This document shows, piece after piece, positions 32,971 to 45,318 of a DNA stretch of 64,000 nucleotides. This DNA comes from Cymodocea nodosa (Eukaryota; Streptophyta; Magnoliopsida; Alismatales; Cymodoceaceae), in assembly GCA_036874045.1 (NCBI GenBank), contig JAZBRI010000008.1, positions 10,183,001 to 10,247,000 of the forward strand, read 5' to 3'. The translations under genes and the position numbers were made by a program. Below the pieces are notes generated by a model that was given only the letters and a program-made list of their open reading frames with translations, ran no database searches and was not told where the DNA came from. Within the stretch, counting starts at the first letter, position 1. Every line of letters begins with the position of its first letter.

Positions 32971-34012
32971 ATGGCAGAAATCAATGGTCATGGAAAGAAG
33001 ACTACATCAAGGAAAAATTTCACATGGAGTCAGAAAGATGATGAAATGATCTTAAATCTTCTTTGTGATACTATTAATCAAGGAAACGCCAAAACACCTG
33101 ATGGCAAGATTAGAGCGGACACATGGATTGAAGTAATCAAAGCTTACAATTTGAAAACTAATGCTGGGTTAGAGAAAAAAAATATTGATAGTCGTTTGAA
33201 GACTTGGCAGCAAATGTATAAAAATTATAACAAGATTGCCAATCAAAGTGGATGGGGATGGAACTATATAAGTGGTCATACATCTGTACCTGATGAAATT
33301 TGGGAAGAATTTGTGAATGTGACTTTAATTATTATGATGCATATGTTTCTCTCTTATTTTATATATACTTTATTTTGTACTCATTATATTTCTTCTTCAT
33401 TTGTAGAGTCATCCTGAATATGCCACCTTGAAAGGAAAGTCATGTACAATATATGAGCAGTTGAAGTTAATTTTTCAGACAAGTGTTGCTGGAGGAGGAA
33501 CAAGCGTAGTACCTATGGACTTCTATGAGTCTGAAGATGTTAATTTAAATGATGACATATCTCTATCCAGTAACTTCAATAACATCACGTGTCCAATACC
33601 ATCTAGTGATGATATGTCAACACCACCTTCACAAAAACTGGATTCTAAAAAGAAGCGCTCGCGAGCTCGTCCTCATGCAAAATCATCTTAGAAGATGGCA
33701 GAATCAGTTAGGGATATGGAAATAGACATGAAAGAATTTTTACAAGAATATAAAGAGTGTAATAGAACTAGAATGCAGATAATGGAGTGTATAGCCAAAG
33801 CTGAAGAAGAAAGAAATGGATTCTTAAGACTCCAACATAATGAAGAAAGAAATGAATTAGACATTATTCCATCATTGCTTGAACTAAGTGAGCTAAATGA
33901 AGATGAAGTATATAATGCAATGACGTTATTAGAAAATCATCAAAAACGAAGAATATTTTTAGGTTTACCGCAAGACATGAGACTAACTTGGTTAAGACAT
34001 AATATGAAATGA
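32971..34012 (+). pseudogene. Harbinger element 2 ORF1, Myb/SANT-like (one stop)
   Basis: This is homologous to ORF1 of element 1 and presumably the DNA-binding partner of the transposase. Exon 1 (32971-33318) carries the domain: NFTWSQKDDEMILNLL, RLKTWQQMYKNYNK and GWGWNYISGHTSVPDEIWEEF. A GT-AG intron (33319-33406) sits at the same position as in element 1. Exon 2 starts at 33407 (SHPEYATLKGKSC), passes through a linker and a basic patch (KKKRSRARPHAK), meets a TAG at 33689-33691, and continues in frame through an acidic coiled coil (RMQIMECIAKAEEERNG) to 34012. Apart from the stop it is collinear with its relative, so it is a recent loss. Confidence 0.85.
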
Positions 34013-34281
34013 AGAATGTTGTTGATGTTAGGCAATAAACATTGTTATTAAGGCCTTGATATTATTATGAATGTTGGTGGTGGTATTATGTTGTTGAATG
34101 TTATGTATGTTGTTGATATTTTTGATGTACAAGATAATGTTTCATATTATTTAATGTTATGTATGTTGATGATGTACCAGATATTTTTATTATGTTCTAA
34201 TGTAGATTGTTATTGTCATCATCTAATGTAAATATTATTGTCTATCTGGTTTTTTTTTGTAGGTATTTTTACTTACTATAA

Positions 34282-35697
34282 ATGGACACAAATGCAAACA
34301 TGAAACTTCTGAAAGCGCTTATGGAAGAGGAAGAGGCAGAACAAGAACAAATACTCTTATATCTGATGAAAGCTTGGAAATTCATAACTACTTTTGCAAG
34401 TGGTGCAAATTATGTTGCAAGGAGTACTTCTAGAATATACAGCATAGAAGGACAAGAATACATTACTATGTTATTAAATCCATCTTTACCTAATCAAGTA
34501 TATAATTGCAGGAAAATTTATAGAATGAATCAACATGTATTCTTCCACTTTTGTAGTTTTTTGAGACGTGAAGGGGTAGTGCAAGATAGTAGATGTATGA
34601 ATGTGGAAGAAAAGGTGGCAATATTTTTAGTTACAATTGGACAAAATCAAAGATATGGTGTAAGTATTGAACGCTTTCGTCGATCTGGTTGGACAATTAG
34701 TACATTCTTCAATGAAATGTTGAATGGAATTTTAAAAGTAGGATATAAACTATTGGCTAAGCAAGAATCATCAACACCAGCACGAATTCAAAATGATCAG
34801 CATGTTTATCCTTATTTCAAGGTGAGTTAATGTTATATTTCAATGTCTTCTTTACTATGTAGTGGTCTTTATTATGTATACTCTTTTTTCTTTTAGGATT
34901 GCATTGGAGCAATTGATGGTACTCATGTCAAAGCTACAATTTATGGTGAAGAAACTGCACATTGGAGGAATAGAAAAGGTAAATTATCACAAAATGTATT
35001 AGCAACATGTAATTTTGATATGGAAATTGTTTATGTTCTTAGTGGATGGGAAGGATCAGCAGTTAATGCTCGTATTCTTTATGATGCACTTTCTCGACCT
35101 AATGCTTTTAAGGTTCCATCAAGTATGATACTAATAAAAATAATGTGAATACTTATGTATAGTAGAAATTGTAGAATTAATGTTTCTAACATTATATTCT
35201 AAACTTCTGTATAAATTACAAGTAAATATTATTTGGGAGATGCTGGTTTTCCTAATAGGCCAAAATTTATTGTACCATTTCGAGGTGTAAGATATCACTT
35301 GAATGATTATAATGCTAATAGACTTCCAATGAATGCAATTGAAAATTTCAATTATAGGCATTCACAGTTAAGGACAGTAATTGAACGTACATTTGGAATA
35401 ATCAAACATCGATTCTCAATTTTACGAGGTTATATGCCATTTCCTTTTGAAACACAAGGAAAGATTGTATTGGCATGTTTTTTAGTTCACAATTTTATTC
35501 GGAAAGCAGATAAAAAAGATTTACTTGAAGATGAACAAGAAGAATTACAAAGAATGCCAGATGATAATGTTCAACAAACTTTTACAGAAGAAGCTACATC
35601 TGCTACTATTAAATCAAGTCAGGATTATAGAAATCAAATTGCTGATACAATACATGCCAATATTATGAGAGATATGTGGAACAATAGAGAAATGTGA
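34282..35697 (+). pseudogene. Harbinger element 2 transposase, broken splice acceptor
   Basis: This DDE transposase is collinear with that of element 1. Exon 1 is 34282-34821 (540 nt, equal in length to element 1), exon 2 is 34897-35122 (226 nt, again equal), and exon 3 coding resumes at 35222 and ends with TGA at 35697. The catalytic residues are present: D in CIGAIDGTH, D in YLGDAGFPN and E in TVIERTFGII. The reading frame requires exon 3 to start at 35222 (GT AAA TAT...), but the two preceding bases are AA instead of AG. The third exon therefore lacks a proper acceptor. The nearest AG, one base later, would shift the frame. All coding frames are otherwise open, so this single G to A change probably inactivated it. 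Confidence 0.85.
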
Positions 35698-36002
35698 TAT
35701 GTATTTTATGTTGTAACTATCTTGTATTATTTGTGTTCTCCAATTTTCTTATTCTCTATCTTCCAAACATAAACAATAAATATTGAATTGAGTTTGTCTT
35801 CAATATTTTCTAATCTGTGAACAAGCATACATAGTTTACATTCTATAATTTTCCGTCATTTTCTATTACATGCACAAACACACGTTTTTCAAATTCCATC
35901 ATTTTCTGTTATGTGCACAAACACTTTGATCTTCTATAAATTTTCTGTTACTTTCTGTTATTTTACTTTCTGATGTTTTCCATAGTTTTCCGTCATTTTC
36001 TG

Positions 36003-36019
36003 GGTGCAAAAACACCCCC
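36003..36019 (-). repeat. Right terminal inverted repeat, element 2
   Basis: GGTGCAAAAACACCCCC directly before the target duplication TAA. It has one mismatch to the left end. Confidence 0.85.
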
Positions 36020-36022
36020 TAA

Positions 36023-36567
36023 GGGAAGAAGAGTGGCAATTTGGGAATTTTCATCTCCATTAAAGTACGTAATCCTTCCTTTCTTTTATTTAAATAAGAT
36101 GAGATATCCATGCATTTTATTGTTGAATGTAATTAGTGTGTGAGCTGAGGCTTAATAATGTTGGTTATTATTTAATGTAGTTGACCATGTAGTTACTAGG
36201 ATGTTTATCGTATTCTACAGTAGTTATTAACAATGGAGCCTAATCATCTCATAATTAGTGGGATTTGCAATTGTGAGATGCTTAATTGAATTAATCCATT
36301 ATTTTAGACTATTCATACATATTGGTTGGTGAGTGTAACAGATTATTGATGGTTGATACATGGTGATGTTGATTATTGTAGATTATCTTAATTTTGTTGT
36401 TAATGCATAATGTAGTAGGTTTATGCACTATATGCCATATTAATTACTATCTTGTCAGCTTAAATTAATTTTTTTAAAGAAATAAATAATTTCTAAACAA
36501 AATTTAAATCTAGTAAATCTGTTCGTTTAATTAACTACAAGTGTATAGTGTTTGTTGTAACAAATAT
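36023..36567. other. Right flank of Harbinger element 2
   Basis: AT-rich sequence with no recognisable gene, repeat end or ORF. Confidence 0.35.
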
Positions 36568-37718
36568 GTTGGGATCGAATAACATACTAAATGAGGGGTG
36601 AATAGTATCTCAACAAATTTTATTATTTTTAAACAATTTGAAAGTAGTTGACACTAATGAACCCTAAGGAAAATGATTTAATCACAATAAACACAAAGCA
36701 AAATAAAAGAATATAGGAAATTTATAATGATTCCCTAAACTAGGTAGTCCACTCCTTAATGCCTTAACATTGAGAATTCATTAAGTACTTTTAAGGCTTG
36801 GCACAAATCTAAGTTAAGTTGCTTTTGCAAGTTAAACAACAATCCTTACAAGTGTTGTTTTTTAGGAGCTAAACAATAACCCTACAAGTGTTGTTTTTTA
36901 GGCTCAACAATAACCTCACACAAAGCACCAACTTTGTGTTCTCAAGACCCTATTCTTGAGCAAGTGAAGTTTCACACTTCACTCTCTTCACCAAGGCCTT
37001 GACCTTGTGAAGGTTCACTCACAACACCCTTGTGAGTTAAGGTTTTTCAGAAAATCAATGACAGATTTAGTTTAGGAGTCAATGACTCAAAATGATTCAA
37101 AACACACAACAAAAGAAAACTCCTGTAAAGAAGTCAATTGTTGAAGTTTAGGGAGAAATCTAGATCAATCTACAAGGCTGGATTTTCAGTATACATTGCA
37201 GAAGGATCTTCCAGTTGTTTTTAGAGTTGTGGAAATTCTTCTTCTCCTTATGTGTGTTCTGTTTTTCTATAATCTGTAAAAACTATAAATATGTAAATCT
37301 AGTTTTTCTATTTTCCTTTAAGAATTCTTTATCCAAAAAGAACTCTGAATTAGTTAGATTCCTTGTGCGTTAATTCATTTTCAATAATCATATAATCAAT
37401 CGTCATTAAATTAGATCTACAATCAAAAAAATATCTTGTCAAAATAGTAAGTTAACATATAATAGTAGTAGATTCTTAATTTCAAAATCATCGGATACTT
37501 TTAGAAGATTGGAGACTTAGAGTTGAAACCTTTCGATACTCAAAAACATTTTGGATAGTTTAAAACACAACCTTCCGAAGGACAACTTCAGTTATGCACT
37601 TAGATTAAGACACATGTCCTATAAACAATAGCAGAAAACTTTAAAAACAACATATCCGATGATGAAAGGGAATTTCGGATACTTGTAAAATGTAACTCTT
37701 CGATGCTTAAAGCATTTC
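36568..37718 (-). mobile_element. Copia-type LTR fragment
   Basis: The plus strand starts TGTTGGGATCGAATAACATAC...GAGGGGTGAATAG, the same terminal form as the other minus-strand LTRs. It contains runs of near-palindromic phrases, such as ACAAGTGTTGTTTTTTAGG twice and AAGTGAAGTTTCACACTTCACTC (about 36840-37010). It also has TTTCGGATA motifs (37485-37720). It ends where another LTR begins in the opposite orientation, so its own start is missing. Confidence 0.55.
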
Positions 37719-38620
37719 GTGTTAGGATAATGTTCTTATCCATTAATATGTTTATATTTTGATGATTGACAAAATGATTTATACTTCAATTATGTAAAAT
37801 GATAAACTTCAAAATATTATCTAAGTCCATAAGTTTACGAACTATTGCAAAGTTATATAGTTAACTTTATGGACAATCACAAAACTTATTTGATTCATAA
37901 CATTGGTATATAATTTTATGAAGACTTGTAAAGTTATAAGGATAACTATTTAGAATGAAAAAGTGCATAATATTAATAATTAATTAATGGTTAATTGTAT
38001 AATATTTAGCTTAGCATATGAGAATTAAGTCATTATGTTATAATTACATGATTATATACCCTAATTACAGATTATGCATAATTTTAAGGAATTAACGTTA
38101 ATTAAATATCATTTTTGAAAGATTGAAAACCTGATTTAAGTGTGGTTTTATAGTATTAAGCATGATACATTTTATTTGCATATATATATATCATGTGCGT
38201 ACACGGTAACAACTCGTTTGGTTACAATTAACTCAACTAGGTAAGTTCGTTGAGTTATAAGTTTAAAGGTGTAAAAAATTCATAAAGTTAGCATTATGCA
38301 TGTGTTGAATTTAAATGTTTTATTATATTATGTGAGTTGCACATGTTTTATATTTTTTATCAACTTTGTTGAGTTAAGCTTTACTCAATGAGGGAAGTTT
38401 GTTGAGTTAATTGTTAAGTTAATGAAGTAAGTTCATTGAGTTACACTGACTCCACAGACTAGTTATTTTCTAATATTTAATGTGAAGTAGTTGCAAGAAC
38501 AGAAAATTCGAAGGAAAACCATAATTGCACGTATCACATCTATATGCAAAAACTTGGTAATGTTGTAATAATGGCTTTGAAAATGGCATCAATGTTCCCT
38601 TCAACATTTATTATTATTCA
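37719..38620 (+). mobile_element. LTR fragment, plus orientation
   Basis: It starts TGTTAGGATAATGTTCTTATCC with a TTTTGATGATTG phrase typical of this LTR group. Parts match the LTRs of composites A and B: the AGTGCATAATATTAAT region near 37970-38080, and GTAGTTGCAAGAACAGAAAA...GCACGTATCAC near 38490-38540. ACTCAACTAGG/GTTGAGTTA motifs lie at 38215-38450. The downstream limit is approximate. Confidence 0.5.
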
Positions 38621-39905
38621 TTATTTTTAATTTAAACAACAATTAAGGGTAATACAATAAGATGAATGATTTAAGTAAGCTAAGTTACCCCACTACCTTC
38701 TCATTCTATCTCTTAATGTAAAAGGATATACAATAAACCCAATAATTAGATATTCCATAAGATAGGGGTATGAGCCTAAGTCACTTAAAACATTAGGAAA
38801 TAAAATTCTACTAAAACTAAGGAACATACTACATTCAAAAGAAAAAATAAAATAAACATCTTAAATTAATGGTAGGAAATGAGAATAAAATGAAAAGAAG
38901 CATGTGGTGGTAGAACAATTGCTTGAATACCTCAAAACTTTAAGTCTTTGAGTGAGAACTTCCTTTCATTTGTTTGTTGTCAAAGTAAGCACCTGTAGGT
39001 AAAATTTAACAAGCTTGTGTTTCTTCTTCTCTCGTACTTGCTTTATCTTATTTTAAAAAGTAAGATATCTTCTTCCCACACATATGTGTATAAGAAAAAA
39101 AATAAAGTCACACAACCTGTTTGCAAGATAAAACTAAAGTGCTTTTAACATTTAATTCAAAATGTAGAAATTCCCATGCAAAGGTTAACTTGTAGTTGCA
39201 ATAAAATGATTGTCCATCACCCCAAAAATAGCATATATATATATATGTGTGGCAAAATCTCAAATGCACATAAATTCTTGGAATTACTCAACAACAACAT
39301 GTTTATATATGGCTTCTACTTTTCCAAATATTCAATTCAAGAGTGAAATTGCAATTTGACATATTTTCTAGGCACTCACATAATCTTGAGTCTATGTGGT
39401 GAAAAAGAAAAACAATAATGCTATGATGGTAGATTGAGTATACCAAGGGCCCAATGGTATATCAACCTTCAATTAAAATAAGGTGCATTCATTGATTCCA
39501 TGAACCACATTTAGAACTTGTAATAGAAAATTCAACACATGACATAGTACTTTTTTTTAAAAAATTTTTTTTGGATAATTTTCAACATGATTTAGCAATT
39601 AACATGTTAACAAAGATAAGCATTCACGAAGTTTTGCAACTTCTTACAATGTACAATTCAATTTGACCACTCCAACTTTAAAAGAATAAAGAATTAAGAT
39701 GTTGTATAAATAAGAAAATTAACATAAATTAAAAATGAAATTGTAAAAATAATTTAAGTATCAAAGAAATTCAGTAAAAATTCATAACCAAAAGCTTGTT
39801 AAGGTTTTTGTTGTCCCCAAAATAATATCTTAAAACTCACAAATGGACCAAAATGATAAAACATTAAACTCAAAACTCATTTTAAAATAACCGCAAGCGC
39901 ACGGT
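38621..39905. other. Unassigned AT-rich stretch
   Basis: No ORF. On the minus strand the sequence next to the following LTR contains TTTTGGGGACAACAAAAACC, a phrase common in gypsy untranslated regions, so this may be internal sequence of the element whose LTR follows. I cannot identify gag or a primer-binding site. Confidence 0.3.
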
Positions 39906-42044
39906 GCAATTGTAATATACTTCGGCGAGTACAGGTAGAATCTACAAGGATTTGGCTTTTACACTATTTCCAAGGAGCCCAAAACAGGGATTAGAAAATA
40001 TGATAAAAGTTTGATTCAAAATACTCTTTACACATGATTCATTCATCCTTACATAAGAATATTACGCTATAAATTCTGGTTGAAAACACAGGATTTTACA
40101 TCATTTCCTTCGAACTTCTACTTCATCATATTGTTTATAAAATCACATAAAAATAACAGATCAAAACATCTATGGATCAAATAGAAACTTGAATTGATTT
40201 CATTCAAAAATATTAAGTACAGCACTGTAAACACCCGGATTAACACAGACGTGCATTCAGCAGTTTAGCAATACAGAATTGCAGATGGTAGCTAAAACTA
40301 CCATAACTTTCTCAATACTTAATGAAATTGCCCGAAATCAAAGGAATTTTACAGATAACCTCTTGACCTAAAAACCCATGAAAATTCATGCAAATATTTG
40401 ATTCAGAACCCCTTCAAATTTATTTCACACAATACAGAAAAATCTGGATTCTGACAGAAAAACAGAGTAGTTGTGCATCCACTGAATAAAATCGATAACT
40501 CAGCTGAAACATCTCTGAAAAATTCTTTAAAACTCATGACTGCAACCTACTCTTCGAGAGCTTGTCTGGACACCAAAAAAAGTGAAAAAATGATATCAAA
40601 AACCCTCTGAACATTCACATCAAAATTGTAAAATAGTAAATCCGAGAACAGTTGTCATTTTTTCACTCACAACATTAAGATCTACACTACCACCATGGTA
40701 TTTTATTGAATCACCTCAAAACAACTTGAAGTAAAGAATAGACACATCTAATACACATGTATTTACAACATTTACAAATATACAAATGGGGTTAATCATC
40801 AGATTAGTAATATCATACATAAACAAAAAGAACTATGCACATTCATTCACAAGATTCAACCAAAATTTGCTTTCATTCATTGAAACTAAACATAATATGC
40901 TACTGAAATTAAAGTTCTATGATTAAGCTACAATGTAACATTACAACTACATCTAAAACTACAACTACAACATCTAAAAACTATTATTAACCTAGTGAAA
41001 TTACAACAAACACAACTTACACTAAGAAATGAAAACCTAGAGAGCTCAACCACTTCAATCCTTTTTACCTTTAAGTCCAAGCTTGTTTTGGAGAAGAATG
41101 CTGCAAGAGATTTGTTCCTAGCCATCCTCCTAACCAAGAAATTCGTGGCTGTCACCACACGAGTTCTCTTTCGGAAGCGGGAGGTCTTCAAGCAACACCA
41201 AGAACAAGGAGTCATCCACCTCAAGTCCACAACCCTTGCCTTTCTTCTACAAGGAGTGATCCACGGAAGAAGGGAGACAGTTGCACGACTGGAAATGTGC
41301 TCCACACAACACCCACAAGGTCTGGAAAGAGTGCCCTAGCCGTCCTCCTACCAGCAACCACCAAGAGAGGAGAAGAAGAGGTTGGTCGAACCTTGCTTCT
41401 ACCACTTAGAGCTTCACGAGAGGGGGGAGAGCACCACCTTCCATGAGGGCTTGAAGGAGTGTTTGTAGCTGACGACTTGCAGGAATGAGAGGGTTGGCCC
41501 AATGAGAGAGAGGATTTGTTGGCCTTGCCTCTCCTTTTATAGAGGCTCCAAGTGGTGGAACTTGATCTCCACCTTTGATCTTCAATCCAAAGGCCAAGAT
41601 TCCTCCTATCTTGATTTGCTTTATTTTTCTTATTCTTCAACCTATAAAACTCAAACAAATACATTAAAACACTCAAGAAATAAGATAAGATATATTCCTA
41701 TACATGGATACTTCAAAAGGGCCAAAAATCACATTTTTTTATTGAATTCCAGAAATACCCATGTACTTATTTAAATAATTAATCCTAAGTGCTAAATTAA
41801 ATTTAATCTACTTAATAAAATGCAATTGTATTGCCACCAAGATGTAAATGTGTTTACATGAAATGCTAAATAACAAATAGAGTCTCATTTATGCATTACT
41901 TTCTTCATTTAAGCCCATAACTACATTATTTGCCCAGAATGCATTATAACTTAAATTTTCATTAAACACTTATGAGTATATGACTTTAAACACATAAAAT
42001 GCATCAATTAACTATATAAAATATGCATAAATTATGACTCTACA
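39906..42044 (-). mobile_element. Gypsy-type LTR (about 2.1 kb)
   Basis: On the minus strand it starts TGTAGAGTCATAATTTATGC (42044) and ends about CGCCGAAGTATATTACA (39906). These are phrases I associate with long LTRs of plant Ty3/gypsy elements. A clear TATA box (CTCTATAAAAGG, about 41533-41544) lies ~500 bases from the start, as expected of U3. The start abuts the reverse transcriptase of gypsy copy C at the tyrosine-asparagine codons, so it interrupts that gene. No matching target duplication was found at the other end. Open frames at 40.9-41.8 kb lie within this block and have no recognisable product. Confidence 0.55.
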
Positions 42045-44285
42045 ACAATGCACCAGCCACCTTTCAAAGGTGTATGAAAGGCATATTCATTAGAATGATT
42101 GAAGATTTTTTCGAAATATTTATGGATGATTTTATTGTATATGGAACTTCATTTGAAGTATGTTTAAACAATTTAGATCAAGTATTAAATGTTGTGTGGA
42201 AAAGAATCTAGTTCTAAATTGGGAAAAATGTCATTTCATGGTAAAACAAGGAATAGTCTTGGGACATGTTGTTTCAATGAAAGGACTAGAGGTAGACAAA
42301 GCTAAGATAGAAGTAATTTCTAATTTACTAGAACTTAAATTTGTAAAAGATATTAGATCATTTCTAGAACATGCAGAATTTTATAAGAGATTTATTAAAG
42401 ACTTTAGCAAAATAGCTAGACCTTTAACTAATCTATTAAAAGATGTTCCATTTAACTTTAATAAAAATTGTAAGGAAGCCTTCTTCAAGCTTAAAACTAG
42501 CTTAATTACAACTCCTATAATACAAGCACCTAATTGGAGTCATCCATTTGAGTTCATGTGTGATGCATTTGATTTTACCGTAGGAATAGTGTTGGGATAG
42601 AAGATAGACAAATATTCTAAAGTGATTCATTATGCAAGCAAAACTCTAAATGATGCTTAAGTTAATTATACAACTACTGAAAAAGAATTATTAGCGTTTG
42701 TGTTTGCTTTAGAAAAATTTAGGTCATACTTGATAGGAGCTAAAGTGATAGTATACATGAATCATTCAACTTTAAAACACTTAATAGCAAAGAAAGAAAC
42801 TAAACCTAGACTGAACTAGTGGATATTATTATTGCAAGAATTTGATCTATAAATTAAAGATAAAAAAAGATGTGAAAATGTAGTAGTAGACCATTTATCA
42901 AGGTTATAAATAGAAAAATCAAACATTGAAATTAAAGATTATTTTCTTGATGAACAATTGATGACCATAAACTCAATGCCTTGGTATGCAGACATAGTTA
43001 ACTACTTAGTTACAAGTCTAACACTTAAAGATTGGAATAGACAAGATAAGAAATTATTCTTTTCAAGAGTAAAATATTACTATTGGGAAGACCCATACTT
43101 ATTTAAGAAATGTTTTGATTTAGTCATAAGAATGTGTGTTCCAGAAATTGAATATCAATGTATATTATCTTTTTTCTATGACTAAGCATGTGGAGGATAT
43201 TTTGGTTCAAGGAAAATTATGGCCAAAATTCTATAATGTGGATTCTACTGACCAACATTATTTAAAGTTGCGTATAAATACTGCTTAAGTTGTTTGAGAT
43301 GTCAACAAATAGGAAGGATATCAAAGAGGAATATGATGCCTCTAAATCCCATTGTTGAGGTTGAAATTTTTGATGTGTGAGGAATAGATTTTATGGGTTC
43401 ATTTCCTATGTCTAATCAATTTAATTATATATTGTTGGGGTTGGATTATGTATCTAAGTGGATAGAAGTTATTCCTACAAAAACTAATGACAACAAAGTG
43501 ATAATACATTTTATAAGAACTAATATAATTGCTAAATTTGGAATACCTAAAGCTATTATTAGTGATAGGGGAACTCATTTCTATAATAGAAGTTTTGAAG
43601 CTTTAATGAAGAAATATGGAGTAAATCACAAAATTGCAACATCATATCATCTATAAACAAGTGGACAAGTAGAAATTGCAAACAAACAAATTAAGTTAAT
43701 CTTAGAAAAAGTAGTAAATTCTACTAGAAAAGATTGGGCTAATAGATTAATAGATGACTTTGGGCTTATAGAGTAGCTTATAAAACAAGCCTAGGTATGT
43801 CACATTTTAGGATAGTATATGGGAAAAACTGTCACTTACTAGTTGAAGTTGAACATAAAGCTTATTAGGCATTAAAAACTCTAAATATCGATTTAAATCA
43901 AGCTGTTGAAAATAGAAAGATACAATTAATTGAATTAAAAGAATTTAGAAATGAAGCTTACTCGAAAACTGTAATAGAAAAAGAGAAGATGAAGTTATGG
44001 CATGATAAAAAAATTATTCCAAAAACCTTTGAAATAAGCCAAGAAGTGTATCTTTACATGACTAGACTTCATAACCATCTAGGGAAATTAAGATCTAGAT
44101 GGGTAGGATCATATATAATTCGAAACATTTATTCCTATAGAGCTATTGAAATTGAAAATCTTAAAAATCAAAATATATTTAAAGTAAATGGACAAAGACT
44201 TAGACCTATTCTAAAATTTCCAAAAAGTTCTTTTGAAATTATAGAAGAATTAAGAGTAGAGGACTACTCAAGTCTTATTAAGTAG
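42045..44285 (+). pseudogene. pol: Ty3/gypsy pol (RT-RNase H-INT), copy C
   Basis: This fragment starts mid-reverse transcriptase with the catalytic FMDDF motif and continues NWEKCHFMV, then RNase H (the [13 protein letters not shown] and NHSTLKHL region). Integrase follows: zinc-binding (CLRCQQIG), core with D in GIDFMG, D in AIISDRGTH and E in SGQVEIANK, and the C-terminal [11 protein letters not shown]. In-frame stops are at 42598, 42658, 42817, 42850, 42907, 43183, 43378, 43654 and 43866, and one base is deleted near 43757. In at least six cases copy A or B shows the original Gln or Trp codon. The 5' part of RT, protease and gag are missing because an LTR cuts in at 42044. It is the inverted partner of copy B. 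Confidence 0.9.
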
Positions 44286-45053
44286 ATATAAATATCTATA
44301 TATATGAGAAAAAAAAAAATAATAATAATAATTATTATTATTATATCTTAACAGTTTAACTGAGAAAGTCATCGGTCCAACCAAAATAGATAATATAAAC
44401 TTTTATTTTGTTTGGTAAAACCGATAGAAATTAACAGTTTTACTGAAGTAGAAAAAGAATAGGAGAGAAATTTTGTTTCAGTAGCACTAAAAAGACCTAT
44501 CGGTTTGATTGAAGCTAAAAGAAAAATTTATAAATTAAGTACAACTATCGGTTTGACTGAAACATAGTATCAATTTAATTAAGTGTTTAAGAAAATTTTT
44601 CAGTTTGACCGAGGAAGAACTCCGATCAGATCGAAATTAAGAAAAAGAGTAAAATCAAGAATTGATCAGATCAGAGATTCTTTGGTTTTGACCAAATAAA
44701 AATTATTATATGTGCATTATTTTATTAGATATAACTTTACAAGAGGTCCATTGAGTTAAACTTAACTCAACGAACTTACTCCGTTGAGTCTAGTATAAGT
44801 CAATGAACTTACTCTATTGAGTTAATTGTAACTCAATAGAGTACTAAAGATAATTCCACAAACTTAGTCTATGGAGTTAATTGTAATTCTATGGAGAGGT
44901 AAGTGAGAGTAGTGAAAGGTTGCATGAGAAATGACCTGATTACCCACTAAAAGCTTAGGATTTATTTAAATTAAAACTTAAGATTTGGGGGCATTATACG
45001 CAAAAATCATTTAGCACTTAGAGTAGAAAAGATCAAACTTGTTTCGTAACACC
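44286..45053 (+). promoter_or_regulatory. INT-ORF3 spacer with motif arrays, copy C
   Basis: The order of blocks matches copies A and B. First come TCGGTTTGACTGAA-type motifs (44345-44690), then GTTGAGTTA/TAACTCAACGAAC palindromes (44750-44890), then a conserved segment with TTAGGATTTATTTAAATT, then the ORF3 start. There is no coding sequence. Confidence 0.45.
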
Positions 45054-45318
45054 ATGAAGGAGAAAATGGCGGAGAGTGTGTGGGATAGGTAGGATTGACA
45101 CTACAAGATACCTTAGAATATTCGAGGACTAGCACTCAACGAAGAGAATTAGAAATACAACATGGGAAAAGGAGCTTCAATAGGTAGAAGCTGACATTTT
45201 CCATTTTACGAAGGTATTAGTAGATTTAAATGTCAAAATACCTACTATTATGGAAATGAGAATAAGAGTGGCAATATAAACAGTGGTTAATAGAGAAAGA
45301 AAGTTATGACCTAATAAT

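Larger units (their letters stand above)
30907..36019 (+). mobile_element. PIF/Harbinger element 2, complete ends (5113 bp)
   Basis: The left end GGGGGTGTTTGTGCACC (30907-30923) and right end GGTGCAAAAACACCCCC (36003-36019) are inverted repeats with one mismatch in 17. They are flanked by the same 3-bp target TAA (30904-30906 and 36020-36022), which is the family's target rule. Subterminal copies of TGTTTGTGCA follow near 30984 and, inverted, near 35870-35930. Inside are ORF1 (32971-34012) and transposase (34282-35697). About 2 kb of 5' sequence precedes ORF1. Both genes carry a visible inactivating change. Confidence 0.9.

Noticed and set aside
38911-38945. ACAAT followed by TG as the partner target duplication for the LTR ending at 42044
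   Set aside because: The sequence to its left is not the missing reverse transcriptase, so the match is probably chance.
40928-41774. Several ORFs of 60-150 codons
   Set aside because: They fall in the U3/R part of a gypsy-type LTR, overlap on both strands and resemble nothing known.
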